From: Legionella saoudiensis
GTDB taxonomy: Bacteria; Pseudomonadota; Gammaproteobacteria; Legionellales; Legionellaceae
NCBI RefSeq assembly: GCF_001465875.1
Contig: NZ_LN901324.1
Location: forward strand, 682,001 to 746,000
DNA: 64,000 nt
Reading direction: 5' to 3'
Below, one piece after another: positions 19,603 to 28,769 of the stretch (positions within the stretch are counted from its first letter, which is position 1; every line of letters starts with the position of its first letter). The notes under the pieces are model-generated. The model was not told the DNA's origin. It saw only the letters and a list, made by a program, of their open reading frames with translations, and did no database searches. The translations under genes and the position numbers were made by a program.

Positions 19603-20775
19603 ATGCATGAAGGCTCTGTTTTTTACACAATATTTTTAATTTTTGCAGGAGCTGCATTTTTATCGACGCTGGTATTATATACCAAGCAATCATTATTAGT
19701 TGCCTATATTCTGCTTGGCGCCATACTTGGTCCGTGGGGGATGAGACTTGTGCCTGACGTGACTACAGTGCAACAGGTAGGGGATATAGGGATTGTGTTT
19801 CTTCTGTTCCTGTTAGGGTTGCACTTACAACCGCAAAATCTGGTGCATATGCTGAGGAAAGTCACTTGGATTGCTTTAGTTAGTTCACTTCTTTTTGCCG
19901 CACTTTCTTATTGCGTCGGGCGTTATTTTGGTCTTACTGTAACTGAATCGTGGATTTTAGGTGGAGCGATGATGTTCTCCAGTACGATCATCGGCTTAAA
20001 ATTATTACCTACGACTATTTTACATCACCAGCATACAGGTGAGGTTATGATCAGCGTGTTGCTGATGCAAGACGTCATTGCAATTGTTGTATTGATTTTA
20101 ATTAATGGGGCGCAAAAAACCGGAGGACTTTCCTGGGATGACTTATTCCTGGTTGGTCTTGCTTTGCCTGCATTATGTTTGTTTGCTTTTGCTGTTGAGA
20201 AACATATTTTAATTAGATTATTGGCACGATTTGATAGAACTCAAGAGTATGTCTTTTTATTGTCTATTGGTTGGTGCCTTGGATTGTCGGTATTGGCGCA
20301 ATCAATAGGTCTTTCTGAAGATATTGGTGCTTTTGTTGCCGGAGTTGCTTTAGCAGCAAGTCCTATTTCTCTTTTTATTGCAGAAAGTTTAAAACCATTA
20401 AGAGACTTCTTTTTAGTAATGTTTTTCTTTTCCATTGGTGCGACATTCAATTTTGGTTTTGCAGAGCAAGTAATTGTTCCGGCACTTATTTTGTCTGCAT
20501 TACTTCTGGTCGTTAAGCCTGCTTTATTTTACTTATTATTGGAAAAATCAGGTGAAAAGAAACAAGTTTCTAAAGAGGTAGGTATCCGGTTAGGACAGGC
20601 TAGCGAGTTCTCTTTGCTTGTTGCTAGTATCGCATTAAGCTCAAAACTTATTTCAGAATTAGCCTCTAACTTAATTCAAGCGACGACTATTTTAACCTTT
20701 ATCGTTTCTTCCTATTTAGTTGTGCTGAAATACCCAACCCCTATAGCACTGTCTGATAAAATGCGTAAGGATTAA
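19603..20775 (+). CDS. Kef/CPA2-type cation:proton antiporter
   Basis: A 390-residue membrane protein of the monovalent cation:proton antiporter-2 family with about 11-12 hydrophobic segments. Typical signatures are VAYILLGAILGPWG (residue 29 on), GIVFLLFLLGLHLQP (about 60), the ion-site region LLMQDVIAIVVLIL (about 155) and EDIGAFVAGVALAASP (about 240). It lacks the C-terminal NAD-binding TrkA-N domain of KefB/KefC, so it is a short variant. GGTGAGG precedes the ATG at 19603. The cation (K+ or Na+) cannot be told. ampE follows after 5 nt. Confidence 0.88.
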   Translation: MHEGSVFYTIFLIFAGAAFLSTLVLYTKQSLLVAYILLGAILGPWGMRLVPDVTTVQQVGDIGIVFLLFLLGLHLQPQNLVHMLRKVTWIALVSSLLFAALSYCVGRYFGLTVTESWILGGAMMFSSTIIGLKLLPTTILHHQHTGEVMISVLLMQDVIAIVVLILINGAQKTGGLSWDDLFLVGLALPALCLFAFAVEKHILIRLLARFDRTQEYVFLLSIGWCLGLSVLAQSIGLSEDIGAFVAGVALAASPISLFIAESLKPLRDFFLVMFFFSIGATFNFGFAEQVIVPALILSALLLVVKPALFYLLLEKSGEKKQVSKEVGIRLGQASEFSLLVASIALSSKLISELASNLIQATTILTFIVSSYLVVLKYPTPIALSDKMRKD

Positions 20776-20780
20776 TTATA

Positions 20781-21530
20781 ATGAAATTATTAGTTATATT
20801 ATTGTGCTTGTTCAGTGAGCGTTTTTTGGTTCATACCATTTCTTATCAGCGGTTTTATTGGTTTGATAATTATTATCAATCAATTAAAAACATGGCGGAT
20901 AAGCATGGTTTTTTTAGTAACCCATGGGCCTTATTGGGGCTAATTGTATTACCGCTCATTATCGCGACAGCTTTCCTCTACTTGCTGCTTCACGGGATAT
21001 TTTACGGCTTTATGGGCGTGCTTTTAAATATCATATTGTTTTTTTATTGTCTAGGTCCACAAAATGTCTTCTATCCAGTGACTCAGGCAGAAGCGGAAAA
21101 TAGTAATGAACTTGCTGGCAATTATTTATCCATGGTAAACCAACAGTTATTTTCGGTGATATTTTGGTATATTGTTGCAGGGCCAATCGCTATGGTTGCT
21201 TATCGTCTAATCGCTTTATGTCGAACTATTGCTCCCGTCAGTTTCCAGGCAAATGAAGTTGCTGATCTGCTTGAATGGATACCGGCACGTTTAACTGTTC
21301 TTTTATTCTTATTGGTTGGTAATTTCCAACGTGGTTTTAAATTGTTTTCTAATTACTTTTTAGCCAAGCCTGATTTTAACAATGAAATGATCCGCGAATG
21401 TGGCTTGCAGGCGGCTCGCACTAATGATTCAGACGACGTTCCTATGCCAGTCGCAGAAGGATTGGTAGAGCATGCAATTATTGTTGCTTTAGTACTCATT
21501 GCGTTGTTTACATTGATTTCTTGGTTATAA
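20781..21530 (+). CDS. ampE: AmpE-like inner membrane protein
   Basis: A 249-residue polytopic protein matching AmpE, a CobD/CbiB-related membrane protein linked with the AmpD peptidoglycan-recycling and beta-lactamase signalling locus. The N-terminus LCLFSERFLVHTISYQRFYW and the GPQNVFYPV stretch near residue 92 are typical, as is WYIVAGPIAMVAYRLIAL near residue 131. No ampD neighbour is visible; it instead follows an antiporter by 5 nt. The biochemical role of AmpE is not settled. Confidence 0.85.
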   Translation: MKLLVILLCLFSERFLVHTISYQRFYWFDNYYQSIKNMADKHGFFSNPWALLGLIVLPLIIATAFLYLLLHGIFYGFMGVLLNIILFFYCLGPQNVFYPVTQAEAENSNELAGNYLSMVNQQLFSVIFWYIVAGPIAMVAYRLIALCRTIAPVSFQANEVADLLEWIPARLTVLLFLLVGNFQRGFKLFSNYFLAKPDFNNEMIRECGLQAARTNDSDDVPMPVAEGLVEHAIIVALVLIALFTLISWL

Positions 21531-21554
21531 GAGCAATATACCTGTATCGACTTC

Positions 21555-21588
21555 CCACGGTTTGTCCGAGTTTGCGAACACGCCGTGG
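21555..21588. terminator. Weak hairpin after ampE
   Basis: CCACGG (21555-21560) and CCGTGG (21583-21588) form a 6-bp stem with a 22-nt loop between ampE and the Cys-rich lipoprotein gene. There is no T-run. It may end the antiporter-ampE transcript or be a remnant repeat. Confidence 0.3.
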
Positions 21589-21637
21589 CCGTTGAATAGG
21601 AAGGTCATGTGTTTTTAATTAGATGGATTCTTGGTCG

Positions 21638-22021
21638 ATGAATTTTTTAATACGTGTTTGTTTTTGTGTACTCTTATTTAGCCTTTTAGGCTGTGTATCT
21701 AAAGCTGAGCTTAGAGGACAAGCTTTAGCTCAATGCCACGCAACATGTATGCAGCATCTTGAGTTTTGCAGACAAAATTGTGTTGATAACTGTCCTAACT
21801 GTTCTTGGAATTCAACACGCCAATCTGCCGCAAATTTTTCAAAATATGTGAATGAGCGAAAAGTTGAAGGTAAAAAGGTCATGCGTGAGTTGAATTCTTA
21901 CCGCGATCCACTACAATGCCGCAAAGTTACATGTGATTGCATGTCTGATTTAATGGCATGTAAACAAAGTTGTTCTGGTGTAATCCATAAACGATTACAA
22001 GCGATACCTAATTGTGTTTAA
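21638..22021 (+). CDS. Small cysteine-rich lipoprotein
   Basis: A 127-residue lipoprotein of unknown function. A signal peptide ends in the lipobox LLGC (lipid cysteine at residue 19). The mature part carries 12 further cysteines in two clusters: CHATCMQHLEFCRQNC with CVDNCPNC, and after a 40-residue charged spacer CRKVTCDCMSDLMACKQSC. That suggests a disulfide-rich or metal-binding envelope protein. An in-frame ATG at 21623 exists, but the ATG at 21638 gives a cleaner signal. It ends 29 nt before aceE, so it may share a promoter with the dehydrogenase genes; a functional link is only inference. Confidence 0.78.
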   Translation: MNFLIRVCFCVLLFSLLGCVSKAELRGQALAQCHATCMQHLEFCRQNCVDNCPNCSWNSTRQSAANFSKYVNERKVEGKKVMRELNSYRDPLQCRKVTCDCMSDLMACKQSCSGVIHKRLQAIPNCV

Positions 22022-22050
22022 TAGTAAAAAAGAATGTCGGGGACATGTTC

Positions 22051-24714
22051 ATGGCAAATGAAACTAATTTAGATTTGGATCCTATTGAAACGCGTGAATG
22101 GCTGGATGCCCTACAAGCTGTATTAACCAATGATGGTGCTGAGCGCGGAGCTTTTATTTTACAGCAACTTTTAAATAAGGCGAATATTGAAGGAGTAAAA
22201 CTAACAAGCTCGCTCAATACGCCTTATCGCAATACGATTAAAACTTATGAAGAAAAGCCAATCCCACCTGATGAGGGAATGGCGAAACGCATCAGTGCTT
22301 TAATTCGTTGGAACGCAGTAGCAATGGTATTGCGCGCTGGAAAATATGCTGCTGAGCTGGGTGGCCATATTGCATCTTATGCTTCTTCATCCACACTTTA
22401 TGAGACAGGTTTTAACCACTTTTTTAAAGGGCCTAATAGTGAAGGCGGTGGTGATTTACTTTACATTCAAGGGCACTCTTCACCAGGTATTTATGCGCGT
22501 GCATTTCTTGAGGGCCGCTTAGATGAAAATCAATTAAGCAATTTCAGACAAGAAGTGGAAGTTAATGGTTTATCTTCATACCCCCATCCTTGGTTGATGC
22601 ATGATTTTTGGCAATTCCCAACAGTATCGATGGGATTAGGGCCATTACAAGCTATTTATCAAGCGCGTTTCTTAAAATATTTAGAGCATCGTGGTCTAAT
22701 TAAAGAAACTGGTAGAAAAGTATGGGCGTTTTTAGGTGATGGAGAAACAGACGAGCCAGAATCTTTAGGTGCTTTAAGCATTGCCGCTCGTGAGCAATTG
22801 GATAACCTTATTTTTGTGGTGAATTGCAATTTACAACGTCTCGATGGCCCTGTTCGCGGTAACGGTAAAATCATCCAAGAACTGGAGCGTGTATTCCGGG
22901 GAGCTGGTTGGAATGTGATTAAAGTGATTTGGGGTAGTCGTTGGGATCCTTTATTCGCAGTCGATAAAGATGGCTGGTTACAAAAGCGTATGGAAGAGTG
23001 TGTTGATGGTGAATACCAAGCTTATAAAGCAAATAATGGAGCCTATGTAAGACAACATTTCTTTAATCAATATCCTGAGCTAAAGAAAATGGTTGAGCAC
23101 TATTCCGATGACGATATTTGGCGCTTAAACCGTGGCGGCCATGACTCTCAAAAAGTATATGCAGCCTATGCCGAGGCCGTGGCACATAAAGGAACTCCTA
23201 CCGTAATCCTTGCGAAAACAATTAAAGGTTATGGGATGGGTGCTGCAGGTGAAGGACAAAACATCACGCATCAGCAAAAGAAAATGACTGCTGATCAGTT
23301 AAAGGTCTTCAGGGACCGCTTTAATATTCCAATTAACGACGAACAAATTGCTGAGATACCATTCTACAAGCCAGCAGAGGATAGCCCAGAGATTAAATAT
23401 CTTAAAAAGCAGCGTGAAGCATTAGGTGGTTATTTACCTTCACGTACAACACAGGTTGAACCATTGAAAGCTCCTGAGTTGGCTGATTTTTCCTCTATTA
23501 CGAAGGGCTTGGGAGAGCGTGAGATTTCTACCACGATGGCTTTTGTTCGTATTCTTTCTGTTTTATTAAAGAATAAAGAACTTAGCTCACGAATTGTGCC
23601 TATTGTTCCAGATGAATGTAGAACATTTGGTATGGAAGGCTTGTTCCGTCAAATTGGTATTTATTCACCTGTCGGACAGCTTTACACGCCAGTAGATCAT
23701 GAGCAGGTCATGTTCTATCGCGAAGCGAAAGATGGTCAAATTCTTGAAGAGGGAATTAATGAGGCCGGCGCATTCTGTTCTTGGATTGCAGCAGCGACTT
23801 CTTATAGCACCAATCAATTGGCGATGATTCCTTTCTACATTTACTATTCAATGTTTGGTTTCCAACGTATTGGTGACTTGGCTTGGGCTGCTGGTGATAT
23901 GCAAGCTCGCGGTTTCTTATTAGGAGGCACCGCTGGTCGTACTACACTTGCAGGTGAGGGGTTACAACATCAAGATGGACATAGCCATATTATGGCATCA
24001 ACCATTCCTAACTGTGTTTGTTATGACCCGACTTATGCTTATGAGTTAGCTGTGATCATTCAACATGGTCTATATCGTATGTATGAAAAAATGGATAACG
24101 TCTTTTATTACATTACGGTCATGAACGAAAATTACGTCCAACCTGATATGCCGGAGGGAGTTGAAGAAGGCATTATTAAGGGAATGTATTTATTGCAAGA
24201 AAGCAAAAAGAAATCAAAGCAACATGTCCAATTAATGGGATGCGGAACTATTCTTCGTGAAGTAATTAAAGCGGCTGAGCTGCTTGAAGCAGACTACTCA
24301 ATCACTGCTGATATTTGGAGTGTAACCAGCTTTAATGAGTTACGTCGCGAAGGTTTAGCGGTAGAGCGATATAATGCGATGCACCCAGAGCAACAAGCAC
24401 AAGAAAGTTATGTGACTACACAATTAAAAGGAAAACAGGGCCCTGTTATTGCAGCAACAGATTATATGCGTCTTTTTGCTGATCAAATTCGTCCTTTTGT
24501 TCCTAATCGTTATGTGACTTTAGGTACAGATGGTTATGGGCGAAGCGATACTCGTGAACGTTTACGTCATTTCTTTGAAGTTGATGCGAAATACATCGTT
24601 TTAGCTGCGTTAAATGCTTTAGTTGCTGAGGGCAGCATCGATAAGTCTAAAGTAGTTGATGCAATTAAGCGTTACAACATTAATCCTGACAAGCTGGATC
24701 CAGTAACTCATTAA
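22051..24714 (+). CDS. aceE: Pyruvate dehydrogenase E1 component (homodimeric)
   Basis: AceE decarboxylates pyruvate with thiamine diphosphate and acetylates the lipoyl groups of E2. The predicted 887 residues equal the E. coli length. Signatures include IQGHSSPGIYARAFLEGRL near residue 143, the ThDP motif FLGDGETDEPES near 230 with its GDG start and the closing NLQRLDGPVRGNG. GGGGA at 22039-22043 fits the ATG at 22051 (7-nt spacing); an ATG two codons earlier is too close. ThDP links it to tenA salvage elsewhere in the window. aceF follows after a 65-nt gap with a hairpin. Confidence 0.97.
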   Translation: MANETNLDLDPIETREWLDALQAVLTNDGAERGAFILQQLLNKANIEGVKLTSSLNTPYRNTIKTYEEKPIPPDEGMAKRISALIRWNAVAMVLRAGKYAAELGGHIASYASSSTLYETGFNHFFKGPNSEGGGDLLYIQGHSSPGIYARAFLEGRLDENQLSNFRQEVEVNGLSSYPHPWLMHDFWQFPTVSMGLGPLQAIYQARFLKYLEHRGLIKETGRKVWAFLGDGETDEPESLGALSIAAREQLDNLIFVVNCNLQRLDGPVRGNGKIIQELERVFRGAGWNVIKVIWGSRWDPLFAVDKDGWLQKRMEECVDGEYQAYKANNGAYVRQHFFNQYPELKKMVEHYSDDDIWRLNRGGHDSQKVYAAYAEAVAHKGTPTVILAKTIKGYGMGAAGEGQNITHQQKKMTADQLKVFRDRFNIPINDEQIAEIPFYKPAEDSPEIKYLKKQREALGGYLPSRTTQVEPLKAPELADFSSITKGLGEREISTTMAFVRILSVLLKNKELSSRIVPIVPDECRTFGMEGLFRQIGIYSPVGQLYTPVDHEQVMFYREAKDGQILEEGINEAGAFCSWIAAATSYSTNQLAMIPFYIYYSMFGFQRIGDLAWAAGDMQARGFLLGGTAGRTTLAGEGLQHQDGHSHIMASTIPNCVCYDPTYAYELAVIIQHGLYRMYEKMDNVFYYITVMNENYVQPDMPEGVEEGIIKGMYLLQESKKKSKQHVQLMGCGTILREVIKAAELLEADYSITADIWSVTSFNELRREGLAVERYNAMHPEQQAQESYVTTQLKGKQGPVIAATDYMRLFADQIRPFVPNRYVTLGTDGYGRSDTRERLRHFFEVDAKYIVLAALNALVAEGSIDKSKVVDAIKRYNINPDKLDPVTH

Positions 24715-24726
24715 GAGTGTTCAACG

Positions 24727-24753
24727 AAGGCTAGAGCTGTACGTTCTAGCCTT
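24727..24753 (+). terminator. Hairpin between aceE and aceF
   Basis: AAGGCTAGA (24727-24735) and TCTAGCCTT (24745-24753) form a perfect 9-bp stem with a 9-nt loop in the aceE-aceF gap. Only a short T stretch follows, so it may be a partial attenuator or an RNA processing/stability site that sets the E1 to E2 ratio. Confidence 0.5.
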
Positions 24754-24779
24754 TATCCAGACTACATTAGAGGACAAAT

Positions 24780-26390
24780 ATGGCAAATGAAATAGAGGTA
24801 AAGATCCCTGATATAGGTGGTTCTACCCAGGTTGATGTGATTGAAATTTTGGTTAAAGTTGGCGATAAGATTGAAATAGATACGCCATTAATTACTTTGG
24901 AATCAGACAAGGCCAGTATGGAGATTCCGTCTTCGGTCGCAGGAACAGTTACCAGTCTCAAAGTTAAGGTCGGAGACAAGGTTTCTGAGGGCGATGTGAT
25001 TCTTTTAGCCACAGTAGATAATGAAAGTGCATCTCCTAAAGAAGAGACTAAGCCTAGCGAACCAGCAGCGGCAGAACAAAGTTCTGAACCAAGAGCCACC
25101 CAAGACGCTTCTGCAACAACTGAAGAACAGGAAATTGAAGTAAAGATTCCTGATATTGGTGGAGCAAAAGTTGACGTTATTGAAGTAATGGTAAAGGTCG
25201 GTGAGCAGATTGCCGTTGATATGCCACTAATTACATTAGAGTCTGATAAAGCCAGCATGGAGATACCATCTCCAGTTGCAGGGACTATTACGAAGTTAAG
25301 TGTTAAAGTTGGTGACAAAGTTGCCGAAGGAGATGTAATCCTTCTGGCTAAAACTACTGCAGCCGCAAAACCCACTTCAAAAGAAGAGGCCCAACCGGCT
25401 GCTCAAGCGCCTGTTACCGCTCCTGTTCAAGCGAGTACGCCTGTAAATTCACAGCCAGCGCCTACGCCTACGGAATATAGCTCTGCTTCCGCAACATTAG
25501 TTTCTGCGGGTCCTGCGGTTCGACGTATGGCAAGAGAATTAGGAGTTAATTTAGCAGATGTAAAAGGAAGTGGGCGTAAGGGTCGCATAGGTAAGGAAGA
25601 TATTCAGGCCTACGTTAAAGCGCGTTTAAGCGAACAACCTGTCTCCGGTTCTTTAGGAATTCCTGCAGCACCAGTAATTGATTTTACTCAGTTTGGCGAA
25701 ATTGAGACAAAACCACTAAATAAAATTAAAAAGCTTACTGGTGTGAATGTACATCGCTCATGGATTACCATCCCGCATGTGACTCAGTTTGATTCTGCGG
25801 ATATAACCGATGTAGAAGCATTTAGAAAAGAAGAAGCAGAACGTTCTAAAGATAAAGGCTATAAACTTACTTTATTAGCATTTGTTTGTGCGGTTGTGAG
25901 CAAAGCATTACGTACCTTTCCACAATTTAATGCATCTTTGGATGCAAGTGGCGCCAATTTAATTTATAAAAAATATTGCAACATTGGTATCGCGGTAGAA
26001 ACACCTAATGGCCTTGTGGTGCCTGTGATTAAGAGTGTTGATAAATTAAGTATTGCGGAAATTGCTATGGAAATGGGGCGTCTAAGTGCTAAAGCTCGTG
26101 ATAAGGGTTTAATGCCTGCGGATATGTCTGGAGGTTGCTTCACCATTTCTAGCCTTGGTGGCATCGGTGGTACTTCATTCACTCCTATTGTAAATAGCCC
26201 AGAAGTTGCAATTTTAGGTTTGTCTCGTTCTGAAATAAAACCAGTTTATGAAAAAGGCGCGTTTCAACCAAGACTGATGTTACCTTTATCCTTATCGTAT
26301 GATCACCGCGTTATTGATGGTGCAGAAGCAGCACGTTTCACACGTTTTATTTGTGATAGCTTAAGTGATATTCGACGAATTTTGCTTTAA
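24780..26390 (+). CDS. aceF: Pyruvate dehydrogenase E2, dihydrolipoyl acetyltransferase
   Basis: A 536-residue E2 core subunit. Two tandem lipoyl domains occupy residues about 1-80 and 118-197, each with the lipoylation motif LESDKASMEIPS (E. coli has three). An Ala/Pro/Thr/Ser-rich linker follows, then a peripheral subunit-binding domain (AGPAVRRMARELGVNLADVKGSG near residue 242) and the catalytic domain ending with the active-site motif LSYDHRVIDGAEAARF. The two lipoyl repeats are also near-identical at DNA level in places, which can promote recombination. lipB, which starts lipoylation, lies about 8 kb upstream. Confidence 0.96.
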   Translation: MANEIEVKIPDIGGSTQVDVIEILVKVGDKIEIDTPLITLESDKASMEIPSSVAGTVTSLKVKVGDKVSEGDVILLATVDNESASPKEETKPSEPAAAEQSSEPRATQDASATTEEQEIEVKIPDIGGAKVDVIEVMVKVGEQIAVDMPLITLESDKASMEIPSPVAGTITKLSVKVGDKVAEGDVILLAKTTAAAKPTSKEEAQPAAQAPVTAPVQASTPVNSQPAPTPTEYSSASATLVSAGPAVRRMARELGVNLADVKGSGRKGRIGKEDIQAYVKARLSEQPVSGSLGIPAAPVIDFTQFGEIETKPLNKIKKLTGVNVHRSWITIPHVTQFDSADITDVEAFRKEEAERSKDKGYKLTLLAFVCAVVSKALRTFPQFNASLDASGANLIYKKYCNIGIAVETPNGLVVPVIKSVDKLSIAEIAMEMGRLSAKARDKGLMPADMSGGCFTISSLGGIGGTSFTPIVNSPEVAILGLSRSEIKPVYEKGAFQPRLMLPLSLSYDHRVIDGAEAARFTRFICDSLSDIRRILL

Positions 26391-26420
26391 TAACAGATTA
26401 ATAAATAAAGAGGTTTTGCA

Positions 26421-27845
26421 ATGGCTAGTAAAATAAAGACTGATGTTGTCGTATTAGGAAGTGGGCCTGGAGGATATACTGCGGCATTTAGAGCAGCTGA
26501 TTTAGGAAAAAAAGTTGTTTTAGTTGAACGTTATGATTCATTAGGTGGTGTTTGTTTAAATGTAGGTTGTATTCCATCTAAAGCCTTATTACATATTGCT
26601 AAAGTTGTTGAAGAAGCTCATGAGATGGAAGATCAAGGTGTGAGCTTTGGTAAGCCAACCATGGATAATAAAAAAATGGTTGCTTGGAAAAACTCTGTTG
26701 TTAGCAAATTAACTGGTGGCTTAAAAGCACTAGCCAAGCAACGAAAAGTTGAAGTGGTTACTGGGGTAGGTAAATTTTCTGGTACTCATCAAGTTACTGT
26801 CGATACCAAAGATGGTCCTGTTGAAGTTGAGTTTGAAAATGCGATTATTGCCGTAGGTTCGGAATCAGTTAATTTACCATTCATCCCTGAAGACAAGCGC
26901 ATATTCAGTTCAACTGGTGCTCTAGAGCTTGCTGATATTAAAGGCAGTTTATTAGTTCTAGGTGGGGGAATCATTGGTTTAGAAATGGCAACAGTTTATT
27001 CTGCTTTAGGAGTAGATGTGACGGTTGTGGAGTTTATGGATCAATTAATTCCGGGCGCTGACGCTGATTTAGTTAACGTGTTACAAAAACGTATGACTAA
27101 AAAAGGCGTAAAATTCCTATTAAAAACCAAAGTTACTGCGGTTGAAGCGAAGAAAGATGGTATTTACGTTTCCATGGAGGGTGAGCATAAGACGGATAAG
27201 CCACTTTGCTTCCAACAGGTTCTTGTTTCTGTAGGCAGAAAGCCTAATGGTGGAATGATCGATGCTGATAAAGCTGGAGTTAACGTTGATGAGCGTGGGT
27301 TTATCAAGGTAGATAAACAACAACGTACCAATGTTCCACATATCTTTGCAATTGGAGATGTGGTTGGACAACCGATGCTAGCGCATAAAGCAATCCCTGA
27401 AGGTAAAGTGGCTGCTGAAGTGATTGCCGGCAAGAAACACTATTTTGATCCTAATTGCATTGCCAGTGTGGCTTATACTGATCCCGAATTAGCTTGGGCT
27501 GGATTAACTGAAAAAGAAGCCAAAGAAAAAGGGATTCGTTATGAAAAAGCGACGTTTCCTTGGGTTGCTAGTGGCCGTGCCTTAAGCATGGGCCGTGAAG
27601 AAGGGATGACTAAACTGTTGTTCTGTCCTGACACGAATCGTATTCTTGGCTCAGGTATTGTTGGCGTTAACGCAGGTGATTTAATTGCTGAAACTGCATT
27701 AGCAATTGAAATGTGCTGTGATGTGGAGGATATCGCATTAACGATTCATCCTCATCCAACGTTGTCTGAGACAATTGCGCAAGCAGCTGAAGCATTTGAA
27801 GGAACGATTACCGATCTTTATATGCCGAAAAAAAAGAAAGACTAA
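26421..27845 (+). CDS. lpdA: Dihydrolipoyl dehydrogenase (E3)
   Basis: The FAD-dependent E3 subunit that reoxidises dihydrolipoamide with NAD+. The 474-residue protein has the FAD motif VVLGSGPGGYTAAFRAAD (residue 10 on), the redox disulfide GGVCLNVGCIPSKAL (about residues 42-56), an NAD-binding GGGIIGLEMATVYSALG motif (about 180) and the C-terminal catalytic HPHPTLSE (about 443). AGAGG lies ahead of the ATG. It completes the aceE-aceF-lpdA set and may also serve 2-oxoglutarate dehydrogenase. A REP-type repeat follows. Confidence 0.96.
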   Translation: MASKIKTDVVVLGSGPGGYTAAFRAADLGKKVVLVERYDSLGGVCLNVGCIPSKALLHIAKVVEEAHEMEDQGVSFGKPTMDNKKMVAWKNSVVSKLTGGLKALAKQRKVEVVTGVGKFSGTHQVTVDTKDGPVEVEFENAIIAVGSESVNLPFIPEDKRIFSSTGALELADIKGSLLVLGGGIIGLEMATVYSALGVDVTVVEFMDQLIPGADADLVNVLQKRMTKKGVKFLLKTKVTAVEAKKDGIYVSMEGEHKTDKPLCFQQVLVSVGRKPNGGMIDADKAGVNVDERGFIKVDKQQRTNVPHIFAIGDVVGQPMLAHKAIPEGKVAAEVIAGKKHYFDPNCIASVAYTDPELAWAGLTEKEAKEKGIRYEKATFPWVASGRALSMGREEGMTKLLFCPDTNRILGSGIVGVNAGDLIAETALAIEMCCDVEDIALTIHPHPTLSETIAQAAEAFEGTITDLYMPKKKKD

Positions 27846-27850
27846 GTACG

Positions 27851-27924
27851 TAGCCCGTATTAGCGCAGCGTACTTACGGGAGTTTACGCCAAACGCCCCG
27901 TATTAGAAGTTCGCCTAATACGGG
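27851..27924. repeat. REP-like element pair (GTAGCCCGTATTA family)
   Basis: TAGCCCGTATTAGCGCAGCG starts at 27851 and its partial inverse TACTTACGGG ends at 27880; a second palindrome has CCCGTATTA (27897-27905) and TAATACGGG (27916-27924). Two adjacent palindromic units with a short spacer resemble a BIME arrangement. They fill the gap between lpdA and rimI and may protect or end the dehydrogenase mRNA. Confidence 0.8.
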
Positions 27925-27946
27925 ACGCATTCTTTAGGAGCAAGGG

Positions 27947-28423
27947 ATGATGTGGAATATTCGCTGTATGCACGAATCTGATATAGATAACGTTTATGCA
28001 ATTGAAACCACGGTTCATATTGCCCCCTGGAGCCGTGCTATTTTAAGAGACTGTGTACTGGTAGGGTATGACTGCCTCGCTCTTGAAACTAGAATAAATG
28101 ACGAGTGGGTGCTCGGTGGCTACATGATTTGTAGGCGCAGAGAACATGTTTGTCACATCTTAAATTTCTGCATCGCAAAACATTTACAATCACATGGCTA
28201 TGGACGTAAGTTCTTAGAGCACGTGCTTGATTTGTTAACTAAAACTAAGGACACGCATTCGGTTATGCTTGAAGTCCGGCCTAGTAATGCCCCTGCATTG
28301 CATCTTTATAAAAGTATGGGATTTAAAGAAGCAGAAATTAAAAAGGATTATTACAAAGATCATGACAAGGTAGAGGATGCGATTCTTTTAAAGAAATTTC
28401 TAGCGTTTAGGACATTTGACTGA
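27947..28423 (+). CDS. rimI: Ribosomal protein S18-alanine N-acetyltransferase
   Basis: A 158-residue GNAT acetyltransferase of the RimI type, which acetylates the N-terminal alanine of ribosomal protein S18. The acetyl-CoA binding loop is IAKHLQSHGYGRKFLEHVLD (about residues 77-96), and the C-terminal RPSNAPALHLYKSMGFKEAEIKKDYY is the family hallmark. TAGGAGCAAG precedes two consecutive ATG codons; I keep the first. No tsaB neighbour is present, unlike in many bacteria, so assignment to RimI rather than another GNAT is likely but not certain. Confidence 0.85.
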   Translation: MMWNIRCMHESDIDNVYAIETTVHIAPWSRAILRDCVLVGYDCLALETRINDEWVLGGYMICRRREHVCHILNFCIAKHLQSHGYGRKFLEHVLDLLTKTKDTHSVMLEVRPSNAPALHLYKSMGFKEAEIKKDYYKDHDKVEDAILLKKFLAFRTFD

Positions 28424-28475
28424 TGAGAAAGAAAGGTACATTCTTAAAAACAAAAAATTAAGAAAAAAGTAGGCT

Positions 28476-28700
28476 GTCAAGACTGTTTTTTCATTATTTC
28501 TTTGTTATCATACTCGCCCCAGATACCTCATCTGTCTCTTCATATCCCTTGTGGATAACTTTTTTAATAAATCCTCATTTTAACTTTTTCAGAGCACACG
28601 CTCTTAAAAAAATCCTTTTAAACCTTAGTCTATACAATGCTTCTCTAATTTTTTTAATTATAGTGTTATCCACAAAATCTGTGGATAACCTTGTGCATAG
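28476..28700 (+). repeat. DnaA-box element, copy 1
   Basis: This copy opens with GTCAAGACTGTTTTTT (28476), followed 30 nt on by an extended -10-like TGTTATCAT. A DnaA-type box TGTGGATAA is at 28550-28558, an inverted pair TTATCCACA (28666-28674) and TGTGGATAA (28680-28688) comes 116 nt later, and a one-mismatch box TGTGCATAG is at 28692-28700. Similarity to copy 2 continues a little beyond (GTGAGTTATTTGA). It occupies most of the 346-nt gap after rimI and faces the convergent transposase-like gene. No protein-coding sequence is supported inside it. Confidence 0.85.
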
Positions 28701-28769
28701 ATCTGTGAGTTATTTGAAAACCAATCACTTGTGCTCATGTGCTAATTTTAACCATCATCATTTTCGGTT

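Noticed and set aside
24767-25375. 202-codon minus-strand frame opposite aceF
   Set aside because: It is the antisense of the two repeated lipoyl domains; its own repeats merely mirror them and the Ser/Thr-rich product resembles no family.
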